Of a DNA stretch of 64,000 nt, positions 33,311 through 43,290 are shown piece after piece (position 1 is the stretch's first letter; the number at the start of each line of letters is the position of its first letter). Below the pieces are notes generated by a model that had not been told where the DNA came from, ran no database searches, and saw only the letters and a program-made list of their open reading frames with translations. Origin of the DNA: Flaveria trinervia. Lineage: Eukaryota; Streptophyta; Magnoliopsida; Asterales; Asteraceae. Position numbers and translations under genes: made by a program. Location of the stretch: the NCBI GenBank assembly GCA_025506515.1, contig CM046451.1:41683701-41747700 (forward strand). The letters run 5' to 3'.

Positions 33311-34041
33311 ATTAACTTTGAGTAGCTTTTCTTAAAACTTAATCATATTATTTCTAAAATCTGTGTCTTAAGTTGTCTATGTTATCACCTTCATAAAGCT
33401 CTTGTTTTCCCTAGATAAAAATCTTTTTAGAAGAACTTTCCTTAGAGTTTTGAAAATCTTGATGTTTTCAATCCTTCAGAAGATATAAATTTTTATCTTA
33501 GGAAGAAACTTATGGATTTAAAACAAATAATTGCCTAAGTAATTTGCCTTCAAAAGAATTGTTTGAAATCTCTTCTGAAGCTTGAAATTTTCTCTTAGGC
33601 ACTTACATGTTTTCAAGGACAATTTTCTTTCGAAGCAAATTAACTCTCGGAAGTTTTATTCTTAACTGAATAAAACTTTTAAGTCTTAATTCTCTTCCGA
33701 AGCAAAATTTTCAAAACTCTTAGGAAATTCTTCCAAAGTCATATTGGCTTTGAAAGCTTTCTAACTAAATCTTCGGAAGACAATTTACCTTCGGAAGCTT
33801 TTTCGACTTCCAAGAAAACTACTTTTTGAGCAAAAAGCAAACTTCTTTTTTAGAGGTGTGACCGACATCCGGATTTCAAAGTTTATCCTCTTTCATTAAC
33901 TTTGTCTTAAATCCTTTTCACATATAAACCCAACGGTTTCCCCCTCTTTCTTTCATCTTCATCTTTCCTCCAACCTAAATTCCCAAATTCTCTCTACAAC
34001 CGCCTTTGTTCTTTCTTTACTTTGCCAATAAGCTTTCCTAA
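33311..34041 (+). other. Pol-accessory spacer of Cop1 with TTCGGAAG phrases
   Basis: Non-coding, AT-rich. Between 33540 and 33830 it contains several short palindromic phrases such as CTTCGGAAG, CTTCCGAAG and TCTTCTGAAG in both orientations, about 30-60 bp apart. The end of the spacer is pyrimidine-rich (33930-34030) just before the accessory ATG. Confidence 0.65.
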
Positions 34042-35999
34042 ATGGCCAACCTTGACAGAAGAAATGACCTTGATTTCTCCATGCAGTTACACAAGCAGCA
34101 CAATCAGATTGCCCTGTTAAAGTCTGAGAAAGATCCTCACTTCTTAGAGGTTTGCTAATTATTGGCTTTGTCTAACTATTCGACATCCCTTACCATTGAT
34201 CCTGTTCTTTATGAGGATCATCTGCTTGATTTCTAGAAAACTTGTCAAGAGGTTAGTCTAGATGGGGAGAAGGCACTGTCTGCTACAGTGCTGGGGAGGA
34301 CAATCTTCATCACTCCAGCCATCAACACTCATCTTCAGCTAGATGATGAGGAAGGTGAGTTGTCCTTTCCTAAAGATGTTATTAACCAGTCCTTCCAGCA
34401 GATGGGCTATGAAGGGGATTTCTCTATAAAAACCTTCAAGAAAGTGAAGGTCTCATCCCAGTGGAAGTATCTACTACATATGGTCATCCACAGTTTATCC
34501 AAAAAGCATGGGGGTTGGGACCAGATTCTTGAAGATATCTCCTTCATAGTGCATGGGATGGTTTAGGGGGTCAAGTTCATGTATTCTCAATTTGTCTATA
34601 CAAATCTACTTGCTAACTTAGACTCCTTAGAATATTACATATTTCCTAGATATGTTCAACACATTCTCAACTGTGAACCGGGCTCATAGTTGAGGGAAAC
34701 AAATAATATTCTTAAATTGGGATAGATGAAGCCCGACATCTTTAAAATCTTGAAGAAGCCAATTGTTGGCTTCTCTAGGGTAGAAACAACCCTGGTCCCA
34801 AAAATGTTAGAGCTCATTGCTCGAGGTGACAACTTGGCAACACAAGCCAGTGTTAAACCCACCACCAAAACAGCCATAAATCACCCTCACTTACCGAAGA
34901 AGATCCAAACGAACCCCTGCACAAGCTATTCAGTCTGTGCAGGCCCACATATCATTACCTACACATGAAGAAGTGGAAACTAAAGCTCCCACTTCTCTTG
35001 AGGAGCAAACCACTCCCATCACTTCAACTATCAGTCTTGAGCTTCCTCATGCTCAAAATGATAAGTTCACAAGCCTAACAACCTTAAGCCTTCACTCTGA
35101 GTCTTTACACTCATATGATCAACCTTCAGGGAACATTTACCATCCCCGGCCTTTAGATCTAAACCAACCAATTCCTAACCTTGATTTCTATACTGATGAA
35201 GATTTAGGCTTCAGTGAGTACCATGAGTCTTTCTTCTCCTCCCCTACTCAAAGAGAGATGAGTGCTCCTGAATCACCTATGTCTAGCCCATATCAGTCAT
35301 CTATTATTGAGGTGGATACATCTGAACCTGTTCAGGATATCCATATGGAACAGGCTCTCACTTTAGCAAGTGATTACATCATTCAGACCTCAACCATGGC
35401 AACTCAGCCTATTAACAATTCAATTGAGGTTGTCAATAAGAAGAGGAAAACCAACAGCCAAGAACTCCATGTTGGTGGTGAAAGAGAAGACTTTGGTCCA
35501 ATTCTCTCATCCCTAATGATTCTTTTGATGAATATAAAGGGAATTTGAGACTAAAGGTGCAAAAACATGCACCTCTCTAGTCTCCAAGGTTAGTCACCTT
35601 GAATCAGGTGACTACCCTGCAAAACAGGGTCAATGATCAGCAACTTGAGATATCTTATCTTAAGGAATTACTAGCTGGGAGACCTTTAAGAAGAGCACAA
35701 CCACGAACACACGAACCTATGAATGTGGTTGATGTAACCTCTAGCTCACCTATGCAAGTAGGTGATGCTATCAAAAAGGGGGAAAAAGTCACCACAGACA
35801 CAAAATATATGAGTTCTTCATAGAGCATGGACATTGAGGACTCACCATATTCACTTACAACTATCCATACTTAGAAACTTCCTTAAGTCCATATTGATGT
35901 GGACTCAATAGACTCTTACATTCAAAGTCTCTTTGAGGAAGGCATACCAGGGTTGTATCATCTCCACCTTAAGGAACTTCCAACTACATATAGGGTCAA
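34042..35999 (+). pseudogene. Cop1 accessory ORF, 3' end cut by Cop5
   Basis: ATG at 34042 (MANLDRRNDLDFSM). The N-terminal domain reads FITPAINTHLQLDDEEGELSF, INQSFQQMGYEGDF, KVSSQWKYLLHMVIHSLSKK, GGWDQILE and, after a stop at 34564, YYIFPRYVQHIL. A Ser/Pro-rich part (34937-35548) and a helical part (35599-35720) follow, then IDVDSIDSYIQSLFEEGIPG up to the Cop5 junction. Stops or shifts lie at 34154, 34236, 34564, 34720, 34930 and 35550. It has the same domain order as in Cop2, Cop4, Cop5 and Cop6. The function is unknown. Confidence 0.75.
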
Positions 36000-36227
36000 T
36001 GTATGATGTGACTGGGGTTGAGTAAGAGTGATATTCTTACTGTGAATCAAATATGGTAATCAAGTCAATGATTGAGTGGCGGAAACAAACAATCAAAGAA
36101 CATTCAAAGCAAGAAAAATACTCATAAATGCTTTTGTATTGATATATAAAAGTTGATAAAATACAGAGAATAACTACAACAAAAATCTCTATCTATCAGC
36201 CGTCACCTCATGTACGAGGTATCTATT

Positions 36228-36236
36228 CTATTTATA
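36228..36236 (-). promoter_or_regulatory. TATA box in the Cop5 LTR
   Basis: TATAAATAG on the minus strand, downstream (in element sense) of the CCGCAT motif cluster, as in Cop2 and Cop6. Confidence 0.55.
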
Positions 36237-36299
36237 GGCAAACAAGATGCCTTTTACAAAATGATTAAATTACCCCTGACCTATTATATCAGAGCTAGT

Positions 36300-36680
36300 C
36301 TAAGTCTTCATCCGCATCTTCGCTTGTTCATCAGCATTGACAAATGTGGATGAGTTAACTTGATCAGCATTTCTTCACTTGATCAACCGCATTAGTATGT
36401 TGGTCATCCGCATAGGTTAATACGGATGAACAAATACTTGTGCGCATTTGTTTGGTCATCCGCATTTGTCAATGCGGATGAGCAAAGTCTTGTCCGCATT
36501 TACTTTGTCTTCCTCATTAGTCAATGCGGAAGAGTAAGTACTTGTCCGCATCCATTCTTGGTCTTCCGCATTTGTCAATGCGGAAGAACAAATACTTGTC
36601 CGTATTTGTTTTATGCCTTCCGCATTTGACAAATGCGGGAGACAATACTTTATTCTTCTTAGCAGATTCTTCATCCGCAT
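36300..36680. repeat. Cluster of CCGCATTTG...CAAATGCGG palindromic motifs (Cop5 LTR)
   Basis: About fifteen half-sites of ATCCGCAT or ATGCGGAWGA, paired as inverted repeats with a short loop (for example tccgcatttgtcaatgcgga) and spaced about 20-40 bp. The same family of motifs fills the Cop5 spacer at 55690-56165. Confidence 0.9.
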
Positions 36681-36765
36681 TTCTTCTTGGACTTAAGGGA
36701 TTTCAGTAGAACAATCATCAATCACCCATTGAGTTGGCATGTATGATCCTTTTAAGGGTCCAACA

Positions 36766-36780
36766 ATACTCCCCCTAAGG
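36766..36780 (-). other. Polypurine tract of Cop5
   Basis: In element sense CCTTAGGGGGAGTAT, directly before the LTR. A copy of its core lies inside the element at 56478-56489. Confidence 0.9.
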
Positions 36781-39100
36781 ATTATACAGCCAAGTTTTCC
36801 TTAATGTTTAGGAGGTGATTGATGTTGTGAAGATTCTGCTGGGTCTTCTGGGGGTAATATAATGCAGCTTTAGTAGGATCTAGTATAGCTTTGATCATAT
36901 TCACGAAATCTGATGCTTCTGACATCCTTTATCTACTTAGCACATGAATCTTCATCTTGCTCATGTTGTAGATGGCTTCCATTGAAAGCTTCTTTAGTGA
37001 AATAGGCTCCCATATAGAAATTGTAGAAAGTCCATCTCTATGTATCAGTAAGCTCCCCCCCACATCAACCTCAAGTTTTACAATGTTGCCAAGTTGCAAT
37101 GGTGTCTTCTTCTTCTTTCTTTTCTCTCTTTTGGCTTATCTGATCATATGCCAGCTTTAGCAGCTTGATGCACTTTAGAAAGAAGTGCATATCCAACTCC
37201 CCTAGTTTATTATTCAATTCCCTGAAATGTTTGGTGTATATGTAATGGATATATGATTCATCAAGCAATCTAACCTCATATCAACTGAATAATCTGATTT
37301 CAGCTCCCTCCTTTCCTCCCCACTTCCTTTCAATTACCATCTCATAAGATTTCTCATCATAGTACACATTTGAGATGGGTGTGGAGGAATGAGTACCAGA
37401 CACCATTTTCCTCTTTAATGATTTTGTAGGCTTCACCTTCAACTCAGGGAATACAATTTCTTCTGCTTGCATCTTTTTCTTTTTCTCAAGGGGATTGACA
37501 AATGTTTTATCTTTTCTCATGCATATTGTCTTTAATAAATTGAAACAGTTTGTTCTTCTGAACATCTTAAGTATGTTCTCAAATTCATATCCCCTGAACA
37601 TAGCTGCATGATTGATCAGTTCAAGTTGAGCTAGTTCCTTCAAATCATGAATCTCTAAGGCACTTACAAGAGCTGTGTACTCTATAAAGAATTGTACTAG
37701 CCCTGAGATCATTTTCACCATGAACATATTCCATGTACTGTCGTACTTCCAAGCTATTATCTTTTGATTAACTTTACCCTTCGGAGTAGACACCCCTCTG
37801 ATTAGTTTTGCAATGGTCAATCCTTCTTGCAGTTTCAACTGAGATGGTTCTGCAAACCATTCAGGGTACTTGTGTAGTACAGGAGCAAGTAGTTCTTGGT
37901 CTTTCTGCTTTAGCATCATGTCTTCAGCTGATACTCTATTTCTTGGCTTAGTGCTTGATAATTCTTCTTCAGCTTCTTAAGTTTTTCTTTCTTCTCATTA
38001 ATCAATGAAGAGTTGCAACCTTAATGAGTTGGTCTTCATGTTTCCAATCCTTCTTCTTGTGAACCCCTGACTTGAGATATAGTCCTTCATTTCCTTATCA
38101 GACATATTATAAGGATCGTGAAATAATGGTTCATGAGTTGGGGATGATTTCTTCATTGAAGATAGCTTATGTAGGGGGGCCTTCTTGGTAATGGTCTTTC
38201 ATACCCGGTGGATTTCTTCATAGAAGATTCTTTATGCATTGGAGCATCCTTGGTGATTGCTTTTTCATATTTTGTTTCAATGTTTGGATCAAGAAGCCTT
38301 TTCACTTTATCTTCTTCTTCTTTCATTCCTTCATATGTCATTCCAAATACTTCATTTGGATCATATCCTTGATTGATCAGAAACATAGCTTTGATCATCA
38401 AGTCATCAATTTGGGCTTTGGACACCAAGTCTTCTACTGCCTTTTCTGTTTTCATGGGACTGTCCATATGAACATCCTTTTCAGCATCATATCCACTAGC
38501 AATCTCACCTTCTTCTAAATCAAGTGCACCAACTGATGTCTTCAATTTAGCTTCAGCCTGCTCATGCTCTTCCAGAAATTCAGCAATTGCTACTAGGCTT
38601 CTGGGGTCATCTTTTTTTTTCTTAACTGTTTCTTCTTCAACTATTGGTCTCTTATCCTTAGCCTTTTCAGCTATATATTTCCTTTTTCTGGAGTAAGTTT
38701 GAAGTTGAGGGCTAGAAGTTTCAGCTTTTTCTACTGCTTCAGGTACCTTTTCAGGTGTGCTTGGCTCTTGATCATTAAGTTCACTTTTCTCCTCCTCTTT
38801 CTTTTCTGTTTCTTTTTCTTCTTCCTTTTCTTTTTCATACATTTTTTTTATTTTTTCTTTTTGTTCTTCTGATAAAGAGATAGTAGGGACAATTTGCATA
38901 GTCAGCACCTTCTCCAAAGGAACTGGTGACTTAGAGATGAATACAATAGGCTCTGTATCAGTCCTTTGATTGTTTACAAATTCCCAAAAGTCATCATCTA
39001 TGCTGAATTTTTCATATGAAAAACTGTCTAATGCACTAAAGAGTTCTTCAATTCAGCTTTCTCATAGTGAGAGTCATCTGTGCTTCCAGAGTATACCACC
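36776..39100 (-). pseudogene. Cop5 accessory ORF, 3' part (downstream of Cop6)
   Basis: Continuation of 55017-53337 beyond Cop6. It reads YEKFSIDDDFWEFVNNQR (about 39015), then an open frame to 38153 with a Lys/Glu-rich coiled coil (EKEKEEEKETEKKEEEK) and acidic parts (LEEGEIASGYDAEKDVHMD), then 37919-37281 with KIIAWKYDSTWNMF and MISGLVQFFIEY. The C-terminal part at 37268-36776 reads HFRELNNKLGELDMHFF, WEPISLKKLSMEAIYNMSK and a stop just before the polypurine tract. Frames shift near 39040, 38150-37930 and 37275. It resembles the Cop2 exon 2 in order and position; function unknown. Confidence 0.7.
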
Positions 39101-39105
39101 ATTTC

Positions 39106-39834
39106 TGTTCGGACCTGGTATTTGAACGAAATACCTAGTGATTAGCGTGTAAACAGATCAAATAGTGCGGAATCCTATTTGATTGGCAATCCAATCAGTG
39201 AGAACACACGAAGAATCATAAAGAATTGAAACTAACGTTAGTAATCGATTGAAAATTGATCTAATGTGTTCTATGAACTTGGAGAACGAATTGGGAGGCT
39301 TCTAGATGGCTAGGGTACGTCTGGAATCATAGTGAATGAATGCTCTGTGTTTTTCACGAATTAGATTGTATTTATAGGTTAGTATTGTTCATTCGGGCCA
39401 CTGGACCATAAGCATGGTTCAGTAGTGCGATTGAACCATGCGGTTGATCCATCCGCATGACTGAGTGTTCAGTCGTGCGACTGAGTCAATCTTATGTGTC
39501 AATCATACGACTGATCCAGTCTCCTGGTTCAGTCGTGTGATTGAGTCAATCGTATGAAGTTATTCATGCGTGTGGTCCATTCGTATGGGCCATTCGCATG
39601 AGAACTTCATTATGTTAAGTTTGAATGTATTAATTAATAAACATTATGTGTAACCATTCACACAACTGCTATCCTAATTAACCAATTCAATATCTACTCA
39701 ATAATGAAATATTAGTCATTACAAATCACAAACAATCAATATCATTTCATTAATCAGATCAAATTACATCAAAATTAGATAAACAAGATCTATTACATTT
39801 CATATCATGATCTAGGGACATACATGTATCAACA
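39106..39834 (-). repeat. 3' LTR of Cop6 (729 bp)
   Basis: On the plus strand it starts TGTTCGGACCTGG and ends GTATCAACA. Compared with 52594-53319 it carries scattered transitions and few indels. Motif cluster at 39390-39600; TATAAATA (minus) at 39369-39376. Confidence 0.93.
39369..39376 (-). promoter_or_regulatory. TATA box in the Cop6 3' LTR
   Basis: TATAAATA on the minus strand, conserved with the 5' LTR and with Cop2. Confidence 0.55.
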
Positions 39835-39847
39835 AACTCCCCCTTGG
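39835..39847 (-). other. Polypurine tract of Cop6
   Basis: In element sense CCAAGGGGGAGTT, directly before TGTTGATAC of the LTR; identical to Cop2. Confidence 0.93.
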
Positions 39848-39871
39848 ACCTAGATCTCTCTAATGTCTTGT

Positions 39872-41063
39872 TTTCTGCATCACCTCCCATATTTCTTGTA
39901 CTTGTTCTCTTTTGTGATTCCCGCGTGAATCTCAAACGCGAAGCAGAGTCTTATGACATTTTGGAACTGGAGGGCTTGTACAATATCTGTGTATCATAGA
40001 ACAATGGCCACTTGTATAGCGTGTAGACATCTTTTTCTGACAAGTTGGTAAGCCACATTGGGTCGAATACCCTGATCGTATCCATTTGGCCCTCCTTGTT
40101 TAGGACTATGACCGTCCTGTCTCTGTTCTCCAATCGTAGTACCACCACCTAAAGTGTGGAGTGAAGTCCTGTGGCATTTCCCTGAGTGGGATTCTTGACA
40201 TTATACGCGGAGGACTCCACCTCAACACTATCTTCGGCTTTCCAGTAATGGCATCAACCTTAGACCTTCTGATATACCTTGTAGGCTGTTGGGGTCTGAA
40301 GTTAACCCACCTGGTGTGGTACTCCTTCTTTAGGGTAGCCTCGAACCAGCCTGACATCTTCCTCGGGTCAGCATACAAAAGCTTTAGTTTGGCCAGCTGG
40401 TTGAGCTCAAAACCTGGTAGAGTCTTCGGATCATGTGGGAATCTGAAGTAATCTATGCCCTTTTCTCTCTTAACTGCATATACGTTAAGATCCTCAAAAT
40501 ACGCCCACGCTATGATCCTACCAGTCACCTTATGAGGTTTCTTGACTCTGTAGAGTTTGGTGTAGGCATCCTGTTTCAGTGCAGTGCGTTGGGCTCTAAC
40601 TTCTTCAAAACACGCAGCCCACTCAGCCTTTCGAATATCTACATCATCAATTGAGGCTTGGGCCGTTTCCTCTACTTTCTCCGACTCTAGCTCCATCTTG
40701 TCTAACACCTCAAAAGTATTGCTGACGAGGGATTCACCCAGATTGGGGACCACATTTCCCTCATTGTCAGCGTACTGAGGGTAGTGCTTGGCAGTGACAT
40801 CTTCAATCTCGATTTCATCAACATCGTTGAGCTCTTCGTCACTAGTCGAGTCGCATGTCGGAGCAGTCTTCACTATCTCATCTGGATTGAGCTTGAAAAT
40901 TTCTGCGAGTTGCTCGTTTGATAGGTCGTGAATTATTTCCCCTTCTTCAGGGGATAACTCACCGACCTCCTTACGATCCCTTACAGATCAAGAATCATTG
41001 TTAGCCGAGTCTTGATCTGCTGAAGGGGAGCAACATCAAACTCATCCCTTTGGTAATTTGGAT
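39872..41063 (-). pseudogene. Cop6 accessory ORF, exon 2
   Basis: Follows the putative intron. It reads QRDEFDVAPLQQIKTRLTMI, a TAA at 40981-40983 where Cop2 has CAA, then after a shift the open frame 40873-40106 with DEIEIEDVTAKHYPQYAD, CFEEVRAQRTALKQDAYTKL, IIAWAYFEDLNVYAV, LRWSPPRIMSRIPLREM and FRWWYYDWRTE, and 40148-39951 with FDPMWLTNLSEKDVYTLY. It is closely related to Cop2 8942-10158 throughout. The last codons are shifted by one base near 39895. The function is unknown; there is no transmembrane segment. Confidence 0.78.
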
Positions 41064-41210
41064 TTGTTTGATTTACACATTCAACATATCAACCATTAGT
41101 AATTCATCAAAACAGAAATGCATTAAACTGAATTTAAACATTAAATACATAGATTTCAATACATGATTCAAATACAAAAGTAATTTAGTACATAAACATC
41201 TAATCTTTAC
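41064..41210 (-). other. Putative intron in the Cop6 accessory ORF
   Basis: In element sense it starts GAAA|GTAAAG and contains TACTAAT (41095-41101). It ends ...AAACAA|, where Cop2 has AAGCAG|, so the acceptor dinucleotide has probably mutated from AG to AA. Its length (147 against 150) and the frame joined are the same as in Cop2, while its sequence is far less conserved than the exons. Confidence 0.65.
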
Positions 41211-43290
41211 TTTCGTCCTGTATCATCGTCTCGTCACTTGGTGGAGCCGAGGAAGAAGCTGGTTGGTCTTGTATGTTCTTGGACCTCCTTTCTTGACCCG
41301 AAGCAGAGGCCGATGCAGCTGCATCTCCTCCTGATGTATCATCATCATCCTTCTCCTCTGTCCTTTCTTCTTCTGTCCCCTCATCCTCTTCTGTCTCATC
41401 ATCCTCATCATCACTTTCATCATCATCTCTGTCTCCTTCTTTGATCTTCAAGGGCTCTTCCTTAGATCCCTTTAACTTTAACATGATTGTCTTCTTCGCC
41501 TTCTCCAACTCCTCTATCTTCCTGTTTGATGAGACACTCTATGCTTGGAGTTGGGCTATCTCAAGGCTCTGAGCAACCATCTGTTGGGCCTGCTCCATTA
41601 TCACTCTAGCCTGCTCTTCTATCTGGTGAGACTGAGTAGCAGTAAGATCAGCAAGCTGACGGATCTGAGCCGCCTTCTCCTCATCTGCTGCTAATAGGCG
41701 CATCACCATCCTGTTGAGCGCAGACAGCTGTTCCTCTACCCCAATTGGAGGTAGAGGTGATACATATGGATAAGATGGATGGGCTGAGGATCCAGCTTGG
41801 TGGGTAGCGGTGGTGGTGGTTGTTGTAGTGAAGATGGGTCTGTGAAGTGGTGGAGGTGATGTGGGAGTGAAAGATATGGTGGTAGATGGAATCTGTACAG
41901 TGGTGGGTGGTGTGGTGGTGGTAGTAGTAGCCGTGGTGGCTGTGGTGGCTGTGGTGTGGAAGTGGTTGTGGTGGTGGCAGATGTGGTGGCTACAGTGGTG
42001 GATGGTATGCTTGTGGAAGTGGTAGTGGTGGTGGCAGATGTGGTTGTGGAGGTAACGAAGGTGAGACGTCTTTTCTTCTTCTTCTGGCCATGGGGTTGAG
42101 GCATCCTTTTCCTCCTCATTCCCGTTGAGGTGGATGCTCCCCCTACAACCCTGCTAGCTGGCTCTGGTACATAACTCGGATCCGTGGCTGTCTCTCCTGA
42201 GTCTCGTGGGTGTTCACCAACCACCCTTAGCCCATGTTCCGTGGGAACAACCTTGCTTCCCACAGTCCGTGTTAAGGGCTCCCCTTCCGACTCCTCTTCT
42301 CTCTCATCAGGAACAAAATCCTAATGGAAACCAGCAGACTCAGTTCCATCATGGGTGGATGGTGGAGATGGTATATCAGTGATAGTGGCCCTAGATGGAA
42401 TGGGGCCTGTATCTCCACCATCACCATTGTCGTCATCATCGTCGTCATCAACTGGTAGACCTATAGGTTCAGAATCAGTCACTGTCATCATGATGCCATT
42501 TTCGTCTTCCCGGCGCCACATAGTTCTCGTTGCCAAATGGCCAATCAACCTCCTCACTAGGGGCTTCACTTGTTTGCCCCTATACACCCTCATTCGACCC
42601 AAGGTCATGTCATCCATAATTTCCAAAGTAACTGCATCATGACTCTCCTTTGGGAGAAGTGGCAGCTTGTTGTTGAAGATAGCTATAGAAACCTGGGGTA
42701 CATACAGAATCCTTCCTTCCCTTTTGCTTCCAGGTTCCCTATTAGATAGGAAAAGATCATACTTGAGAAGCTGAAAGGGTGGTTCAGCATCAGTGCCACG
42801 AAGGCATTTTGAATCTGATCTGATAGATCATCGAACCCACCCCTCCTCGAAGCAATGCACTTCAGAATCACATGTGCCAAGTATTTGTACTGAGGGCACA
42901 GGTTGCTCTTATTGAGCACACCCGAGTTTGTCCCCCGCGTACTTGATTCTGAGGAAGCAGCCCTCACAGTCAGTGGATGTAATTTGGTGGGGTGATTCGT
43001 ATCGTCCCTAAATTTAGAACTTTCTGGAAATCAGCAGCAGTAACCTCGATATCCTGACCTAGAATGGAGCTCCGTATACTGTACGGCTCACGAGAGCGAT
43101 CAACTGAGGCATTCTCCCAGAATGCCTGGTGTAATGACCTGTAGGGCGTGCAAGGTGTAGATATAGCCTTATGTATCCGGGAGCGTCTAAGGAAGGCTAT
43201 AATCTCTGTGAACTGGGCCTCGTTCCGAGTAGTATGATCCAAGTGAGCACATATGTTGTGCTTTGGGTTAATGGACCATCTATCAGCCAT
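41211..43290 (-). pseudogene. Cop6 accessory ORF, exon 1
   Basis: ATG at 43290 in a good context (aaaaATGG). N-terminal domain: NPKHNICAHLDHTTRNEAQF, ISTPCTPYRSLHQAFWENAS, IRSSILGQDIEVTAADFQKV, then after a shift NKSNLCPQYKYLAHVILKCI, SDQIQNAFVALMLNHPFSFS and CMYPRFL. Next come TLGRMRVYRGKQVKPLVRRL, an Asp-rich run, DPSYVPEP, a Thr-rich then Pro-rich stretch (42090-41800), QLSALNRMVMRLLAADEEK, a Gln-rich helical part, IMLKLKGSKEEPLKIKEGD and an acidic tail. TAG at 42321-42323 replaces a CAG seen in Cop2. Shifts lie near 42968 and 41750. This is the best copy for reading the domain order. Confidence 0.78.

Larger units (their letters stand above)
10916..35999 (+). mobile_element. Cop1: oldest Ty1/copia host element, present in three pieces
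   Basis: The pieces 10916-12302, 20337-20471 and 32949-35999 join without loss once Cop3 (TSD AACAC) and Cop4 (TSD TGTCT) are removed. They read the end of the integrase region, reverse transcriptase, RNase H, a spacer and an accessory ORF. The left part is cut by Cop2 and the right part by Cop5, so both LTRs lie outside the window. It is the host of all other insertions seen here. The accessory ORF places it in the same SIRE-like group as Cop2, Cop4, Cop5 and Cop6. Confidence 0.85.
36000..36765 (-). repeat. 3' LTR of Cop5 (about 766 bp)
   Basis: On the plus strand it starts TGTATGATGTGACTGGGG (36000; 36004 is an alternative start) and ends GGGTCCAACA at 36765, next to the polypurine tract. 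Bases 36300-36680 hold the CCGCATTTGTCAATGCGGA motif cluster. A minus-strand TATAAATAG is at 36228-36236. The partner LTR is not in the window, so the left boundary is inferred. Confidence 0.75.
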
